A stretch of DNA of 23,702 nucleotides from Aquincola sp. (GTDB lineage: Bacteria; Pseudomonadota; Gammaproteobacteria; Burkholderiales; Burkholderiaceae_C), in contig JAOUIM010000008.1 of assembly GCA_029884035.1 (NCBI GenBank), positions 1 through 23,702 of the forward strand, in the 5' to 3' direction. This document shows, piece after piece, positions 1 to 9,246 of the stretch. The translations under genes were made by a program, and so were the position numbers. How positions within the stretch are numbered: the first letter of the stretch is position 1; every line of letters begins with the position of its first letter. Under the pieces are notes generated by a model. The model worked only from the letters and a program-made list of their open reading frames with translations, did no database searches and was not told where the DNA came from.

Positions 1-1605
1 GTCGGCGCGCTGCGCGTTGGCGGCCTCGACCTTGCGCATGCGCACGCAGTCGCGGTGATTGGCGAAAACTGCCGCCTGGCACACGCGCTTGAGGCAGCGG
101 TGCAGCGCAACGAGATGGCGGCCTTCGCATTGCTCGCGCGGGCTGAGCTGCACGGCATCCGGCGGATCCGGCTCGGCTGCGGCAGGAACCGCGGTCGCGT
201 TCGAGGCGGCCGCGTCGATCGACGGCTCGTCGCGAGCCTTGTCGCGCCGCTGCTTCGCCTGCCGAGCCTGCGATACCGGCGCAGCCACGACGGGAAGCGT
301 CGTCGCAGGCGCTGCGACAGCGAGCACCGCCGAGGAGGCGACTTCCTTCATGTCAGACTGGATGGCCCCTGTCGGCGCCGCTTCGCTGGCGGCCGCCGCC
401 GGCGCCGCGGCGACCGATGGCGCAGTAGTGATCGCTGCAACCACGGGCTCGGCAGCCGGCTGCGGCGTGTTCAGCCGCCATGCGGCCACGGCCACGCCAG
501 CAATTACCATCGCCGCCGCGGCGATGGGCCAGCGCGGTGCTCGGCGATGGGCAGCGGGCACTGGCGGCGCCATCGTCACACGGTGCTGGACGATCGTCGG
601 CGCCTGTGCGTTGAGGGGGGCCTCCTGCGGCTGAACCGCGGTCCTCTCCCATGGCACTGACGGCGGCGCTGTCACCGCAGGCAGGGGCATCGGCGGCACC
701 GGGGCCGCGGCAGCTCCGGCGAGCACCTCACGCAGCGCGGCGACGTTCTGCGGCCGATGTTCCGGCCGTGGCGCCATCATCCAGTCGACGATCTGCAGGA
801 AGCCCGTGGACATTGCGCGTCGCGGCTGCGACGCGAGCAGATGATGGTCGGTGCCGAGCGCGCGGGCAGTCGCGGGCTGCGGTGCCTGGCCGGTCACGAC
901 GAAGTGCAGCGTCGCGCCCAGCGCATACAGGTCGGTCCACGGTCCCTGCCGCAGGCCGGTGGCCTCGGCGTACTGCTCGATCGGCGCATAGCTCGGCTTC
1001 AGGATCGCGGTCAGCGTCTGACTGCGGTCGCTGATCACGCGTCGCGCGGCGCCGAAGTCCAGCAGCACCGGCCGGCCATCGTCACCGACGAGGATGTTGT
1101 CCGGCGCGATGTCGCGGTGGAACACCTCCTGCGCATGCAGGGTTTCGAGAGCGCCGAGCATCGGCTCGAGCAGGCGGCGCAGCCACGGCTCCGAGGGCGA
1201 CTCCGACATGCCCTGGCGCAGTGCCTTGAGGGTGCGGCCGCGGTACAGCGGCATCACCATGTAGGCGGTGCCGTTGGCCTCCCAGAAGCGATGGGCCTTG
1301 ACCAGCGATGGGTGGTCGAAGCGCGCCAGCAGCCGTGCCTCGTTGACGAAGGACTTCAGGCCCAGCGCGAAGGTCTCGGCATGCCCTTGTGACAGCACGC
1401 TGACATGCAGCGTCGCGCTGCGCGCGGCCAGTGCGCCGGGCATGTACTCCTTGATCGCGACATCGCGCTCGAGCGCATGGTCGAACGCGTGGTAGACGAT
1501 TCCGAAGCCACCGACGCCGATGACGGCGCGGATCTCGAACTCGCCCAGGCGCTGCCCGACGGGCAGCGCGTGGTGCGCGTCGGCGGGCGGGGTGGTGGCG
1601 GACAT
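1..1605 (-). CDS. Ser/Thr protein kinase with membrane anchor (C-terminus cut by window start)
   Basis: 535 codons are visible and the frame is still open at base 1, so the C-terminus is missing. The start is the first in-frame ATG, five codons after an in-frame TAA; its ribosome binding site is weak. The kinase domain covers about residues 20-290. It has a Gly-rich loop (GVGGFGIVY, 30-38), ATP lysine K52 in VAIKEY, catalytic HRD (163-165) followed by IAPDNIL, and DFG (183-185). The activation-segment end reads SYAPIEQYAE, a variant of the usual APE. A Pro/Ala-rich juxtamembrane stretch precedes one hydrophobic helix at about 360-376. An Ala/Pro-rich extracytoplasmic part follows, with a Cys-containing segment (four Cys within about 35 residues) near the cut. 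The family phosphorylates Ser/Thr on proteins and usually senses through the extracytoplasmic part; the target is unknown. It lies downstream of bkdB on the same strand but 142 bases away, so joint transcription is uncertain. Confidence 0.9.
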   Translation of the reverse strand, partial: MSATTPPADAHHALPVGQRLGEFEIRAVIGVGGFGIVYHAFDHALERDVAIKEYMPGALAARSATLHVSVLSQGHAETFALGLKSFVNEARLLARFDHPSLVKAHRFWEANGTAYMVMPLYRGRTLKALRQGMSESPSEPWLRRLLEPMLGALETLHAQEVFHRDIAPDNILVGDDGRPVLLDFGAARRVISDRSQTLTAILKPSYAPIEQYAEATGLRQGPWTDLYALGATLHFVVTGQAPQPATARALGTDHHLLASQPRRAMSTGFLQIVDWMMAPRPEHRPQNVAALREVLAGAAAAPVPPMPLPAVTAPPSVPWERTAVQPQEAPLNAQAPTIVQHRVTMAPPVPAAHRRAPRWPIAAAAMVIAGVAVAAWRLNTPQPAAEPVVAAITTAPSVAAAPAAAASEAAPTGAIQSDMKEVASSAVLAVAAPATTLPVVAAPVSQARQAKQRRDKARDEPSIDAAASNATAVPAAAEPDPPDAVQLSPREQCEGRHLVALHRCLKRVCQAAVFANHRDCVRMRKVEAANAQRAD

Positions 1606-1697
1606 GGTCGATCGAGCTTACGACGCCGACCGCGTGCGACCCGACGTGTCGCGATGTGACGGGGGCGCACAACGTGACCTCTTTCTCGCGCGCCCGC

Positions 1698-1719
1698 GCC
1701 GCGGGCCCGTGCCCGCAGC
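1698..1719 (-). terminator. GC-rich hairpin after bkdB, possible terminator
   Basis: A 9-bp stem (one G-U pair) with a 4-nt loop lies 29 bases after the bkdB stop, in the 142-base gap before the kinase. Arms are gccgcgggc and gcccgcagc on the plus strand. No T-run follows on the minus strand, so it is not a classical intrinsic terminator. It could pause or partly terminate bkd transcription, or be chance pairing in GC-rich DNA. Confidence 0.3.
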
Positions 1720-1747
1720 CGAGCGGGCCAGGCCTGCACCGCGGTCG

Positions 1748-3037
1748 CTACTCGACGAACAGCAGCGCAGGCGTTTCCAGGTAACGCCGCAACGCCTGCA
1801 CGAACTGCGCAGCGTCGACGCCGTCGACCACGCGGTGGTCGAACGAGGACGACAGGTTCATCATCGAGCGCGCCACCACGGCACCGCCACGCAACACCGG
1901 ACGTTCGACGATGCGGTTGACCGCCACGATGGCGACCTCGGGGCGGTTGATCACCGGCGTGGAGACGATGCCGCCGAGCGCGCCCAGGCTGCTGATCGTG
2001 ACCGTCGAGCCGCTCAGCTCGGCGCGCGTGGCGGTTCCTGCGCGTGCCGCGTCGGCCAGGCGCGTCACCTCGGTGGCCATCGCCCACAGGTCGAGCGCCT
2101 CCGTGTGCCGGACCACCGGCACCACGAGGCCGTTGCGCGTCTGGGTCGCGATGCCCAGATGCACCGCGCCGTAGCGCGTCACGACGCCGGTGTCGTCGTC
2201 GAAGCGCGCATTGATCTGTGGAAACTCCCGCACCGCGCGCACCAGCGCCCGCATCAGCAGCGGCAGCAGCGTCAGGCGGCCGCGCTCTTCGGCCCAGCGT
2301 GCGTTCAGCGTCGCGCGCAGCGACTCGACCTCGGTGACGTCGACTTCCTCGACGTAGCTGAAATGCGGAATGCGGCGCTTGGACTCCTGCATCTGGATCG
2401 CGATACGGCGGCGCAGCCCGATCACCTTGACCGTCTCCTCGTCGCTGCGTGCCTCGCCGCGGGACATCGCGGGGCGCGTGGGCGTTGCCACGGGCCGTGG
2501 ACCGCGGGCCGCCGCCGCTGCGTCGAGGTCGGCCTGCGTGATGCGACCGGCCGTGCCGCTGGGCGCCACGCCTTTCAGGTCGATGCCAAGCTCCCACGCA
2601 CGTCGACGCACCGACGGCGAGGCGATCGGGCGCTCGGCTCGCGGGGGCGCAGCTTCGTCGGCCGGCAATGCCGCCGCAACGCGCGCCACGACCGGGGCGC
2701 GATCGTCGACGGCGGCGGGGGGGGCGGCGGCCACCGGAGGTGGCGGCCCGACCGCGGGCGCCTTGCGCGCCGGCACCGGCGCAGCCACCCCAGCCTCGAC
2801 CTCGATGCGGATCAGCTCGCTGCCCACGGCAAGCATCTGGCCGACCTCACCGCCCAGCGCGACGACGCGGCCGGCCACCGACGACGGAATCTCGACGCTC
2901 GCCTTGTCGGTCATCACGTCGGCCAGCGCCTGGTCCTCGGCGACCACATCACCGGGAGCCACATGCCAGGCGACCAGCTCGACCTCGGCAATCCCCTCGC
3001 CCACGTCGGGCACCTTGATCACGCGCAGGCCCGCCAT
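1748..3037 (-). CDS. bkdB: Branched-chain 2-oxoacid dehydrogenase E2, dihydrolipoyl acyltransferase
   Basis: 429 residues, full length for the family. It transfers the branched acyl group from the E1 ThDP adduct through lipoate to CoA and forms the core of the complex. Residues 5-80 are one lipoyl domain with lipoyl-lysine K45 in the motif TDKAS. An Ala/Pro linker (about 82-135) leads to the E1/E3-binding domain (about 138-173, beginning SPSVRRRAWELGIDL). The acyltransferase domain fills about 205-429 and ends with the catalytic signature SSFDHRVVDG, in which H401 and D405 are the expected active-site residues. The ATG sits one base after the bkdA2 stop, which implies translational coupling. 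The two E1 genes immediately upstream and their close match to Pseudomonas BkdA1/BkdA2 make this E2 branched-chain specific rather than pyruvate specific. No lipoamide dehydrogenase gene follows it. Confidence 0.95.
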   Translation of the reverse strand: MAGLRVIKVPDVGEGIAEVELVAWHVAPGDVVAEDQALADVMTDKASVEIPSSVAGRVVALGGEVGQMLAVGSELIRIEVEAGVAAPVPARKAPAVGPPPPVAAAPPAAVDDRAPVVARVAAALPADEAAPPRAERPIASPSVRRRAWELGIDLKGVAPSGTAGRITQADLDAAAAARGPRPVATPTRPAMSRGEARSDEETVKVIGLRRRIAIQMQESKRRIPHFSYVEEVDVTEVESLRATLNARWAEERGRLTLLPLLMRALVRAVREFPQINARFDDDTGVVTRYGAVHLGIATQTRNGLVVPVVRHTEALDLWAMATEVTRLADAARAGTATRAELSGSTVTISSLGALGGIVSTPVINRPEVAIVAVNRIVERPVLRGGAVVARSMMNLSSSFDHRVVDGVDAAQFVQALRRYLETPALLFVE

Positions 3038-3038
3038 C

Positions 3039-4052
<1,014 letters not shown>

Positions 4053-4054
4053 GC

Positions 4055-5338
4055 TCAGCCTTCCTGTGGCGGCTTCGCGGCCTGGTGGCTTTGCCACTCG
4101 GCACGAGCTTGGCGCAACTGCTCCTGCAGGTGCGCCGGCATGTCACGGTAGACGTCCTCGAACATCGACTCGATCGGCGGCACGTGGTTGTCGATCAACG
4201 TGCCGCCGTAGCGCTCGGCCTGCTTGAGCGCCGCGGCGACCTCGGCCTCGAGCGCCTTCTGCGTGCGCGCGTGCTCCGCGTCGGACCAGGCTCCCAGCCC
4301 GACCAGGTGCCGCTTGAGGCGCTCGATCGGGTCGCCGAGCGGAAAGTGCACCCAGTCGTCCGCTGGCCGGTAGCGCGACGGATCATCGGCGGTCGAGTGC
4401 GCACCGGCGCGATAGGTGATCCATTCGATCAGCGTCGGACCGAGGTTGCGGCGCGCGCGCTCGGCCGCCCAGCGCGAAGCGGCCAGCACGGCCAGGAAGT
4501 CGTTGCCGTCCACGCGCAGCGACGCGATGCCGCAGCCCACGCCGCGCGCGGCGAAGGTCGTGGCCTCGCCGCCAGCGATCGCCTGGAACGTCGAGATGGC
4601 CCACTGGTTGTTGACCACGTTCAGGATCACCGGCGCGCGGTAGACATGCGCGAAGGTCAGCGCGGTATGGAAATCGGCCTCTGCGGTCGAACCGTCACCG
4701 ATCCAGGCCGAGGCGATGCGCGTGTCGCCCTTGATCGCCGAGGCCATGGCCCAGCCCACGGCCTGGATGAACTGGGTGGCCAGGTTGCCGCTGATCGAGA
4801 AGAAGCCGGCGCGCTTGTACGAGTACATCACCGGCAGCTGGCGGCCGCGCATCGGGTCGCGCTCGTTGCTCATCAGCTGGCACATCATCTCGACCATCGG
4901 GATGTCGTCGCGCGCCAACAGCAGGCCTTGCTGGCGGTAGGTCGGGAAGCACATGTCGCCGGGCTCGATCGCCAGCGCGTGGGCGGTGGCGATCGCCTCC
5001 TCGCCCAGGCACTGCATGTAGAACGAGATCTTCTTCTGGCGCTGTGCGATCAGCATGCGTGCGTCGAAGGCGCGGGTCTTGAGCATCGCGCGCAGGCCGC
5101 GCTGCAGCAGCGGCAGGTCCGCCTCCGGCGCCCAGGGGCCCACTGCACGGCCGTCCTCATCGAGCACGCGCACCAGCGTGAACGCGAGGTCGGCGGTGTC
5201 GGCCGGCGACGCATCCACCGGCGGGCGGCGCACCGCGCCCGCCGGCGAAACGCGCAAGTAGGAGAAATCCGTCGGATGGCCGGGGCGCCCGGACGGTTCG
5301 GGCACGTGCAGGTGCAGCGGCCGGGGGTCTGTCGTCAT
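4055..5338 (-). CDS. bkdA1: Branched-chain 2-oxoacid dehydrogenase E1 alpha subunit
   Basis: 427 residues; near-identical in long stretches to Pseudomonas BkdA1 (about 410 residues), including an N-terminal arm before the dehydrogenase fold (LHVPEPSGRPGHPTDFSYLR, 10-29). The ThDP motif begins at GDG (214-216) in AWIGDGSTAEADF and ends at NN (243-244) in ILNVVNNQWAIS. The loop YRAGAHSTADDPSRYR (309-324) corresponds to the regulatory phosphorylation loop of mitochondrial E1 alpha. The C-terminus is slightly longer than the Pseudomonas protein and is polar. The ATG at 5338 has an AGGAAG site about 6 bases upstream; the reading frame extends further upstream into the end of the preceding gene, but only this start preserves the family N-terminus. 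It is the first gene of the bkd cluster. In Pseudomonas the operon is activated by the Lrp-type BkdR; no such regulator gene is present here. Confidence 0.96.
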   Translation of the reverse strand: MTTDPRPLHLHVPEPSGRPGHPTDFSYLRVSPAGAVRRPPVDASPADTADLAFTLVRVLDEDGRAVGPWAPEADLPLLQRGLRAMLKTRAFDARMLIAQRQKKISFYMQCLGEEAIATAHALAIEPGDMCFPTYRQQGLLLARDDIPMVEMMCQLMSNERDPMRGRQLPVMYSYKRAGFFSISGNLATQFIQAVGWAMASAIKGDTRIASAWIGDGSTAEADFHTALTFAHVYRAPVILNVVNNQWAISTFQAIAGGEATTFAARGVGCGIASLRVDGNDFLAVLAASRWAAERARRNLGPTLIEWITYRAGAHSTADDPSRYRPADDWVHFPLGDPIERLKRHLVGLGAWSDAEHARTQKALEAEVAAALKQAERYGGTLIDNHVPPIESMFEDVYRDMPAHLQEQLRQARAEWQSHQAAKPPQEG

Positions 5339-5588
5339 CGCGCGCTTCCTGTGCCGATGGGTTGCAGCACGTAGGCACTGCGTATTACGGAACCGCGGCG
5401 TGTGCGTCCGGGTTTCAAAGTAGGAATCCCTGCGTGGCGCATGCCCCGCAGTGTGGCGCGTCGAGACCCTTTGCGCCACCGTTCGTCGCAAGGGCCAGGG
5501 GCGCCAGGTGCCGGCGGGCGAGGCGCGATCGCCCGTTGTGTCGACACGCTCAAGCCGCAGGAGCGCATCGGTGCAAAGGAGCCTGCCA
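5339..5588 (-). promoter_or_regulatory. bkd upstream region, probable promoter
   Basis: A 250-base gap between the dehydrogenase gene at 5589 and bkdA1, long enough to hold the bkd promoter. A 9-bp palindrome cgtattacg lies at 5381-5389, about 43 bases before the bkdA1 ATG, in an AT-richer patch with TTGAAA and TAATAC elements on the minus strand. Their spacing is not that of a sigma70 promoter. A 7-bp inverted repeat with a 7-nt loop (5515-5535) lies nearer the upstream gene and could be part of its 3' end. No gene is visible in the gap. Confidence 0.35.
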
Positions 5589-8075
5589 TCAGCCGGTTGC
5601 CGGTGGCGGCCACCGGTCCCACGCCGCGACGGCCTGGGGCTCGCCCCACAGGTCGATCTGCATCGGCGTGCCGGCGTGGACGCGGTGCGCCGCATCGCCG
5701 CGCACGTAGCCCAGGCCCACGCACGCGCCGGCGCGCAGGCTCCAGCCCACCGAGCTGAGTTCGCCCACCGGGGCGCCGTCGGACACGATCGATTCGCCAC
5801 CCCACGCATACACGGACGGGTCGGCGAAGACGAAGGCGAGCAGCTTCTTGCGCAGGGGTTGTCCCTGTGCCGCCCGGATCGCGTCGCGGCCGATGAAGTC
5901 GGACGGCTTGTCGAGCTTCACTGCGAACGCGAGGCCCGCCTCCCACGGGGTCTCGTCGGGGCCCAGCTCGGCACCCCAGGCGCGGCGCCCGGCTTCGATG
6001 CGCAATGCGTCCAGGGCGTAGTAGCCCGCATCGGCCAGACCCAGGTCGGCGCCGGCATCGTGCAGTGCCAGGTAGACATGGCGCGCCATCTCGCAGGGCA
6101 CGTACAGCTCGTAGCCCGGCCCGCCGACATAACTCATGCGCGCCGCGCGTACGCGCGCCAGAGCGAGGTCGATCTCTTTGGTGTGCGCAAACGGCAGCCC
6201 CGCGGGCGTGAGGTCGTCGCGGCTGACGCGAGAAAGGACCTCGCGCGCCTTCGGCCCCATCAGCGACAGCACGCACCACAGTGCGCTGACGTCGGTGACG
6301 GTGGCGTGCGCGTCGCCGAGGTGGCGCCCGATCCAGTCGGCATCGCGCTGCGGCTGCGCCGAGCCGGTGACGACGAGAAAGCGGTCGCCAGCGAGGCGCA
6401 TCACCGTGAGGTCGCTCTCGAAACCGCCACGGCGGTTGAGCATCGCGGTGTAGACCATGCGGCCCGGCGCGACGTCGACTTCGTTGGCACACAGGCGCTG
6501 CAGCAGCGCCAGCGCATCGCGGCCCTGCACCAGCAGCTTGCCGAACGAGGTCTGGTCGTACAGCGCCGCCGCCTCGCGCGTGGCGCGCATCTCGGCAGCT
6601 ACCCAGGGCAGCCAGCCGGGCGTGCCCAGGCCGTATGCCGGCCGCGGCGCGCGCGCGACCGCCGCGCCGCCCCAAGGGAGCGCACTCCCCTCGGGGGGCG
6701 ACGCCGCAGGCGTCTCGGGGCTCAAGGTCGGCTTGAAATAATTGGCGCGCTCCCAGCCGTTCTTGCTGCCGAACTCGGCGCCGCGCGCGCCGAGCAGGTC
6801 GTACAGCGGCGACGTGCGCAAGGGGCGTGCGGTCTCCAGTTCCTGGCGCGGCCAGCGCATCGCGTAATGCAAGCCAAGCGATTCGCGCGTGCGCTCGGCC
6901 AACGCCTTGCGGTTGGCGGTGAATGGGCCGAAGCGGCGCAGGTCCACGTCCCACAGGTCGCAGGGCGGCTCGCCCTCGGCGATCCATTGCGCCACGAGCT
7001 GCCCCGCGCCGCCGCTGTTGGCGATGCCGGCCGAGTTGAAGCCGGCGCAGACGAAATAGCCTGCCAAGCCCGGCGCCTCGCCGATCATGAAGTTGCCGTC
7101 CGGGGTGAAGCTCTCGGGGCCGTTCAACAGCATCTTGATCGGCGCGGTCTCCAGGCACGGCGTGCGGTGGATCGCGTTCGTCATCAGGATCTCAAACTGG
7201 TCCCAGTCCTCGGCCAGCAGCTGGAACTGGAAGTCCGCCGGGATCGGGTCCACGGCCCAGGGCTTGGCGTCGGGCTCGAAGCCGCCCATCACGAGACCGC
7301 CGACCTCTTCCTTGTAATAGATGAAGCCGTCGGGGTCGCGCATCACCGGCAGCATCGGGTGCACGCCCTCGATGCGGTCGGTGACGATGTAGAAATGCTC
7401 GGCCGAATACAGCGGCACGTTCACGCCCGCCAGCGCGCCGAACTGGCGTGCCCACTGGCCGCCGCAATTGACCAGCGTCTCGCAGCGCACCACGCCCTGC
7501 GCGGTCTGCACTCCCGTGACGCGTCCGCGCTCGGCGAGCACGCCGGTGACTTCCACCCCCTCGACCATCTTTGCGCCAAGGTTGCGCGCACCCTTGGCCA
7601 GCGACATGCACAAATCCGCCGGGTTGGCCTTGCCGTCGCCGGGGATCCACAGCGCACCCTGCAGGTCGTCGGTGCGCATCACCGGATACAGGTCACCGGC
7701 CTCCTTGGGCGCGATCACCTGCACCTCGACGCCGAAGCTGCGCGCCAGCGCGGCCTGGCGCCGCAGCGTCTTCATGCGCTCGGGCGTGCGCGCGACGTTG
7801 ACGCTGCCGCACTGCTTCCACCCGGTGGCCAGGCCGGTCTCGGCTTCGAGCTTCGAGTACAGCTCGATGCCGTAGCGGCTCATGCGCGTCATGTTGCGGT
7901 TGGGCCGCATCTGGCCGACCAGCCCTGCCGCATGCCAGGTGGTGCCGCTCGTGAGCTTGCCTTGCTCGAGCAGCAGCACGTCGATGATGCCCAGGTGAGC
8001 CAGGTGGTAGGCCACCGAGCAGCCGGCGATCCCGCCACCGACGATGACGACGCGCGCTTGGGAGGGCAGGCTCAT
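5589..8075 (-). CDS. FAD/GcvT-type N-methyl amine dehydrogenase (dimethylglycine/sarcosine dehydrogenase-like), copy 1
   Basis: 828 residues, the usual length for two-domain dimethylglycine/sarcosine dehydrogenases. The FAD (DAO) domain begins with VVIVGGGIAGCSVAYHL (9-25). H48 in TTWHAAGLVGQ matches the His that covalently binds FAD in mammalian dimethylglycine dehydrogenase. The stretch NGPESFTPDGNFMIGEAPG is typical of the family. From about residue 480 to the end there is a GcvT-like folate domain, which in relatives passes the oxidised methyl to tetrahydrofolate. Two oddities: residues 448-471 in the interdomain linker are encoded by a GC-rich palindromic repeat, and the folate loop reads YVGGPGYE (649-656) with Gly at 652 where the paralogue at 18415 has Glu. 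The ATG at 8075 is preferred over an in-frame GTG at 8102 because it starts just before the Rossmann strand. It is the last gene of the five-gene minus-strand operon. The exact methylamine substrate is unknown. Confidence 0.9.
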   Translation of the reverse strand: MSLPSQARVVIVGGGIAGCSVAYHLAHLGIIDVLLLEQGKLTSGTTWHAAGLVGQMRPNRNMTRMSRYGIELYSKLEAETGLATGWKQCGSVNVARTPERMKTLRRQAALARSFGVEVQVIAPKEAGDLYPVMRTDDLQGALWIPGDGKANPADLCMSLAKGARNLGAKMVEGVEVTGVLAERGRVTGVQTAQGVVRCETLVNCGGQWARQFGALAGVNVPLYSAEHFYIVTDRIEGVHPMLPVMRDPDGFIYYKEEVGGLVMGGFEPDAKPWAVDPIPADFQFQLLAEDWDQFEILMTNAIHRTPCLETAPIKMLLNGPESFTPDGNFMIGEAPGLAGYFVCAGFNSAGIANSGGAGQLVAQWIAEGEPPCDLWDVDLRRFGPFTANRKALAERTRESLGLHYAMRWPRQELETARPLRTSPLYDLLGARGAEFGSKNGWERANYFKPTLSPETPAASPPEGSALPWGGAAVARAPRPAYGLGTPGWLPWVAAEMRATREAAALYDQTSFGKLLVQGRDALALLQRLCANEVDVAPGRMVYTAMLNRRGGFESDLTVMRLAGDRFLVVTGSAQPQRDADWIGRHLGDAHATVTDVSALWCVLSLMGPKAREVLSRVSRDDLTPAGLPFAHTKEIDLALARVRAARMSYVGGPGYELYVPCEMARHVYLALHDAGADLGLADAGYYALDALRIEAGRRAWGAELGPDETPWEAGLAFAVKLDKPSDFIGRDAIRAAQGQPLRKKLLAFVFADPSVYAWGGESIVSDGAPVGELSSVGWSLRAGACVGLGYVRGDAAHRVHAGTPMQIDLWGEPQAVAAWDRWPPPATG
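6670..6720 (+). repeat. GC-rich composite palindromic repeat inside a coding region
   Basis: Two adjacent inverted repeats. The first pairs ccccaagggag (6670-6680) with ctcccctcgggg (6685-6696) imperfectly. The second is perfect: gacgcc (6700-6705), gca, ggcgtc (6709-6714), followed by tcgggg. From memory, elements of this form are common between genes in Burkholderiales. Here it is read in frame within the dehydrogenase and encodes a Pro/Ala/Gly-rich linker peptide (SPETPAASPPEGSALPWGG). Confidence 0.65.
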
Positions 8076-8139
8076 GCGCGGCAGCCTAGCAGCGCCGCAC
8101 ACGTCGCGCAGCGGGGTGTTTCACCACCTCCGATGGCGC

Positions 8140-9246
8140 CTAGTCCAGGCCATGGAAGAACGCGCTGATCTCGCCGGCCAGCGCCGCGGGGTGTTCGAGC
8201 GCAGCGAAGTGGCCCCCCTCGGGCATCACGCTCCAGCGCCGGATGTCAACGAAGGTGCGCGCCGCGGCCTCCCGCGGCGGGCGCAGGATTTCGTGCGGGA
8301 ACTCGCAGTAGCCGGTGGGCACCTCGACCCGGCCCTCGATTGGCCACGGCTCGTGCAGGCGCGCGTAGTAGGGCCAGAACGACGCGCCGATGCAGCGCGT
8401 GAACCAGTACAGGCTGATGTTGCCGAGCATCTCGTCGGTCGTCAGCGCGTGGCGCGGATCGCCGTTGTTGTCGGTCCACGCACGGTACTTCTCGGCGATC
8501 CACGCGGCCAGGCCCACGGGTGAATCCGTGAGCGCAAAGGCCAGGGTCTGCGGCCGCGTGCCCTGGATCGCCTGGTAGCCTGTTTCTTCCTTCAGCCAGG
8601 CCTGCATCTCCTCGACATAGCGGCGCTCGGCCGGACTCGGGTTGGTGAACATCGCCGCATCGCGCTTGATCGGCATCATGTTCAGGTGGATCGCGGCCAC
8701 GTGCTCGGGCCGGTTCACGCCCAGCCACGCGGTGACGAACGACCCCCAGTCGCCGCCTTGCGCGAAGTAGCGCGCATAGCCCAGCCGCTCGTGCATCAAG
8801 GTATCGAAGATCGCGCCGATCTGCTGGCAACTCTTGCGCGGCTGGCCTTCGGCGAACGACAGTGTGTAGCCCGGCAGGGAAGGAACGACGAGCGTGAAAT
8901 CGTCGGCCAGCAGCGGGATCAGCTTCATGAACTCGAGCACCGACCCGGGCCAGCCGTGCGACAGCAGCAGCGGCTTGGCGTCGCGGCTGCGGCCGGGCAC
9001 GTGCAGGAAGTGCAGATCGATGCCGTCGACCGTGGTCTTGAACTGCGGCCAGGCATTGAGCTGCGCCTCGGTGGCCCGCCAGTCGAAGCGCTCGCGCCAG
9101 TGATCGGTCAGCTCGCGCATGAACGCGAGCGAGGTGCCGTAGAGCCACGGCGCCTCGGGTGCTTCGTCGGGCCAGCGCGCGCGGTCCAGGCGCGCATGCA
9201 GGTCGGCGATCGCCGCCTGCGGCACATGCAGCTGGAAAGGTATCAC
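8140..9246 (-). CDS. Epoxide hydrolase-like alpha/beta hydrolase
   Basis: 368 residues. The N-terminal lid domain of microsomal-type epoxide hydrolases (about 1-110) precedes an alpha/beta hydrolase core. Oxyanion motif HGWPGS is at 97-102. Nucleophile D166 lies in GGDWGSF, the acid is probably E319 in FPHE, and H346 lies in EGGHFAALEHP. The lid tyrosine region NISLYWFTRC is also present. The full triad suggests an active hydrolase that opens an epoxide or a similar electrophilic bond in the cytoplasm; the natural substrate is not known. The start is GTG at 9246 (MIPFQLHVPQ), overlapping the stop of the upstream aldolase-like gene as GTGA, a 4-base overlap that implies translational coupling. 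No better in-frame ATG precedes the lid domain. It is fourth of five genes in the minus-strand operon. Confidence 0.88.
   Translation of the reverse strand: MIPFQLHVPQAAIADLHARLDRARWPDEAPEAPWLYGTSLAFMRELTDHWRERFDWRATEAQLNAWPQFKTTVDGIDLHFLHVPGRSRDAKPLLLSHGWPGSVLEFMKLIPLLADDFTLVVPSLPGYTLSFAEGQPRKSCQQIGAIFDTLMHERLGYARYFAQGGDWGSFVTAWLGVNRPEHVAAIHLNMMPIKRDAAMFTNPSPAERRYVEEMQAWLKEETGYQAIQGTRPQTLAFALTDSPVGLAAWIAEKYRAWTDNNGDPRHALTTDEMLGNISLYWFTRCIGASFWPYYARLHEPWPIEGRVEVPTGYCEFPHEILRPPREAAARTFVDIRRWSVMPEGGHFAALEHPAALAGEISAFFHGLD

Noticed and set aside
4053..4097. Longer bkdA2 starting at 4097
   Set aside because: It would overlap bkdA1 by 15 codons and lacks a ribosome binding site. The ATG at 4052 has AGGAAGG at ideal spacing and matches the family N-terminus.
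5451..8168. A 905-codon open frame on the plus strand opposite the dehydrogenase gene
   Set aside because: It is antisense to a gene with clear FAD and GcvT motifs. Its translation is rich in Arg, His, Gln and Ala with no domain, the usual shadow frame in GC-rich DNA.
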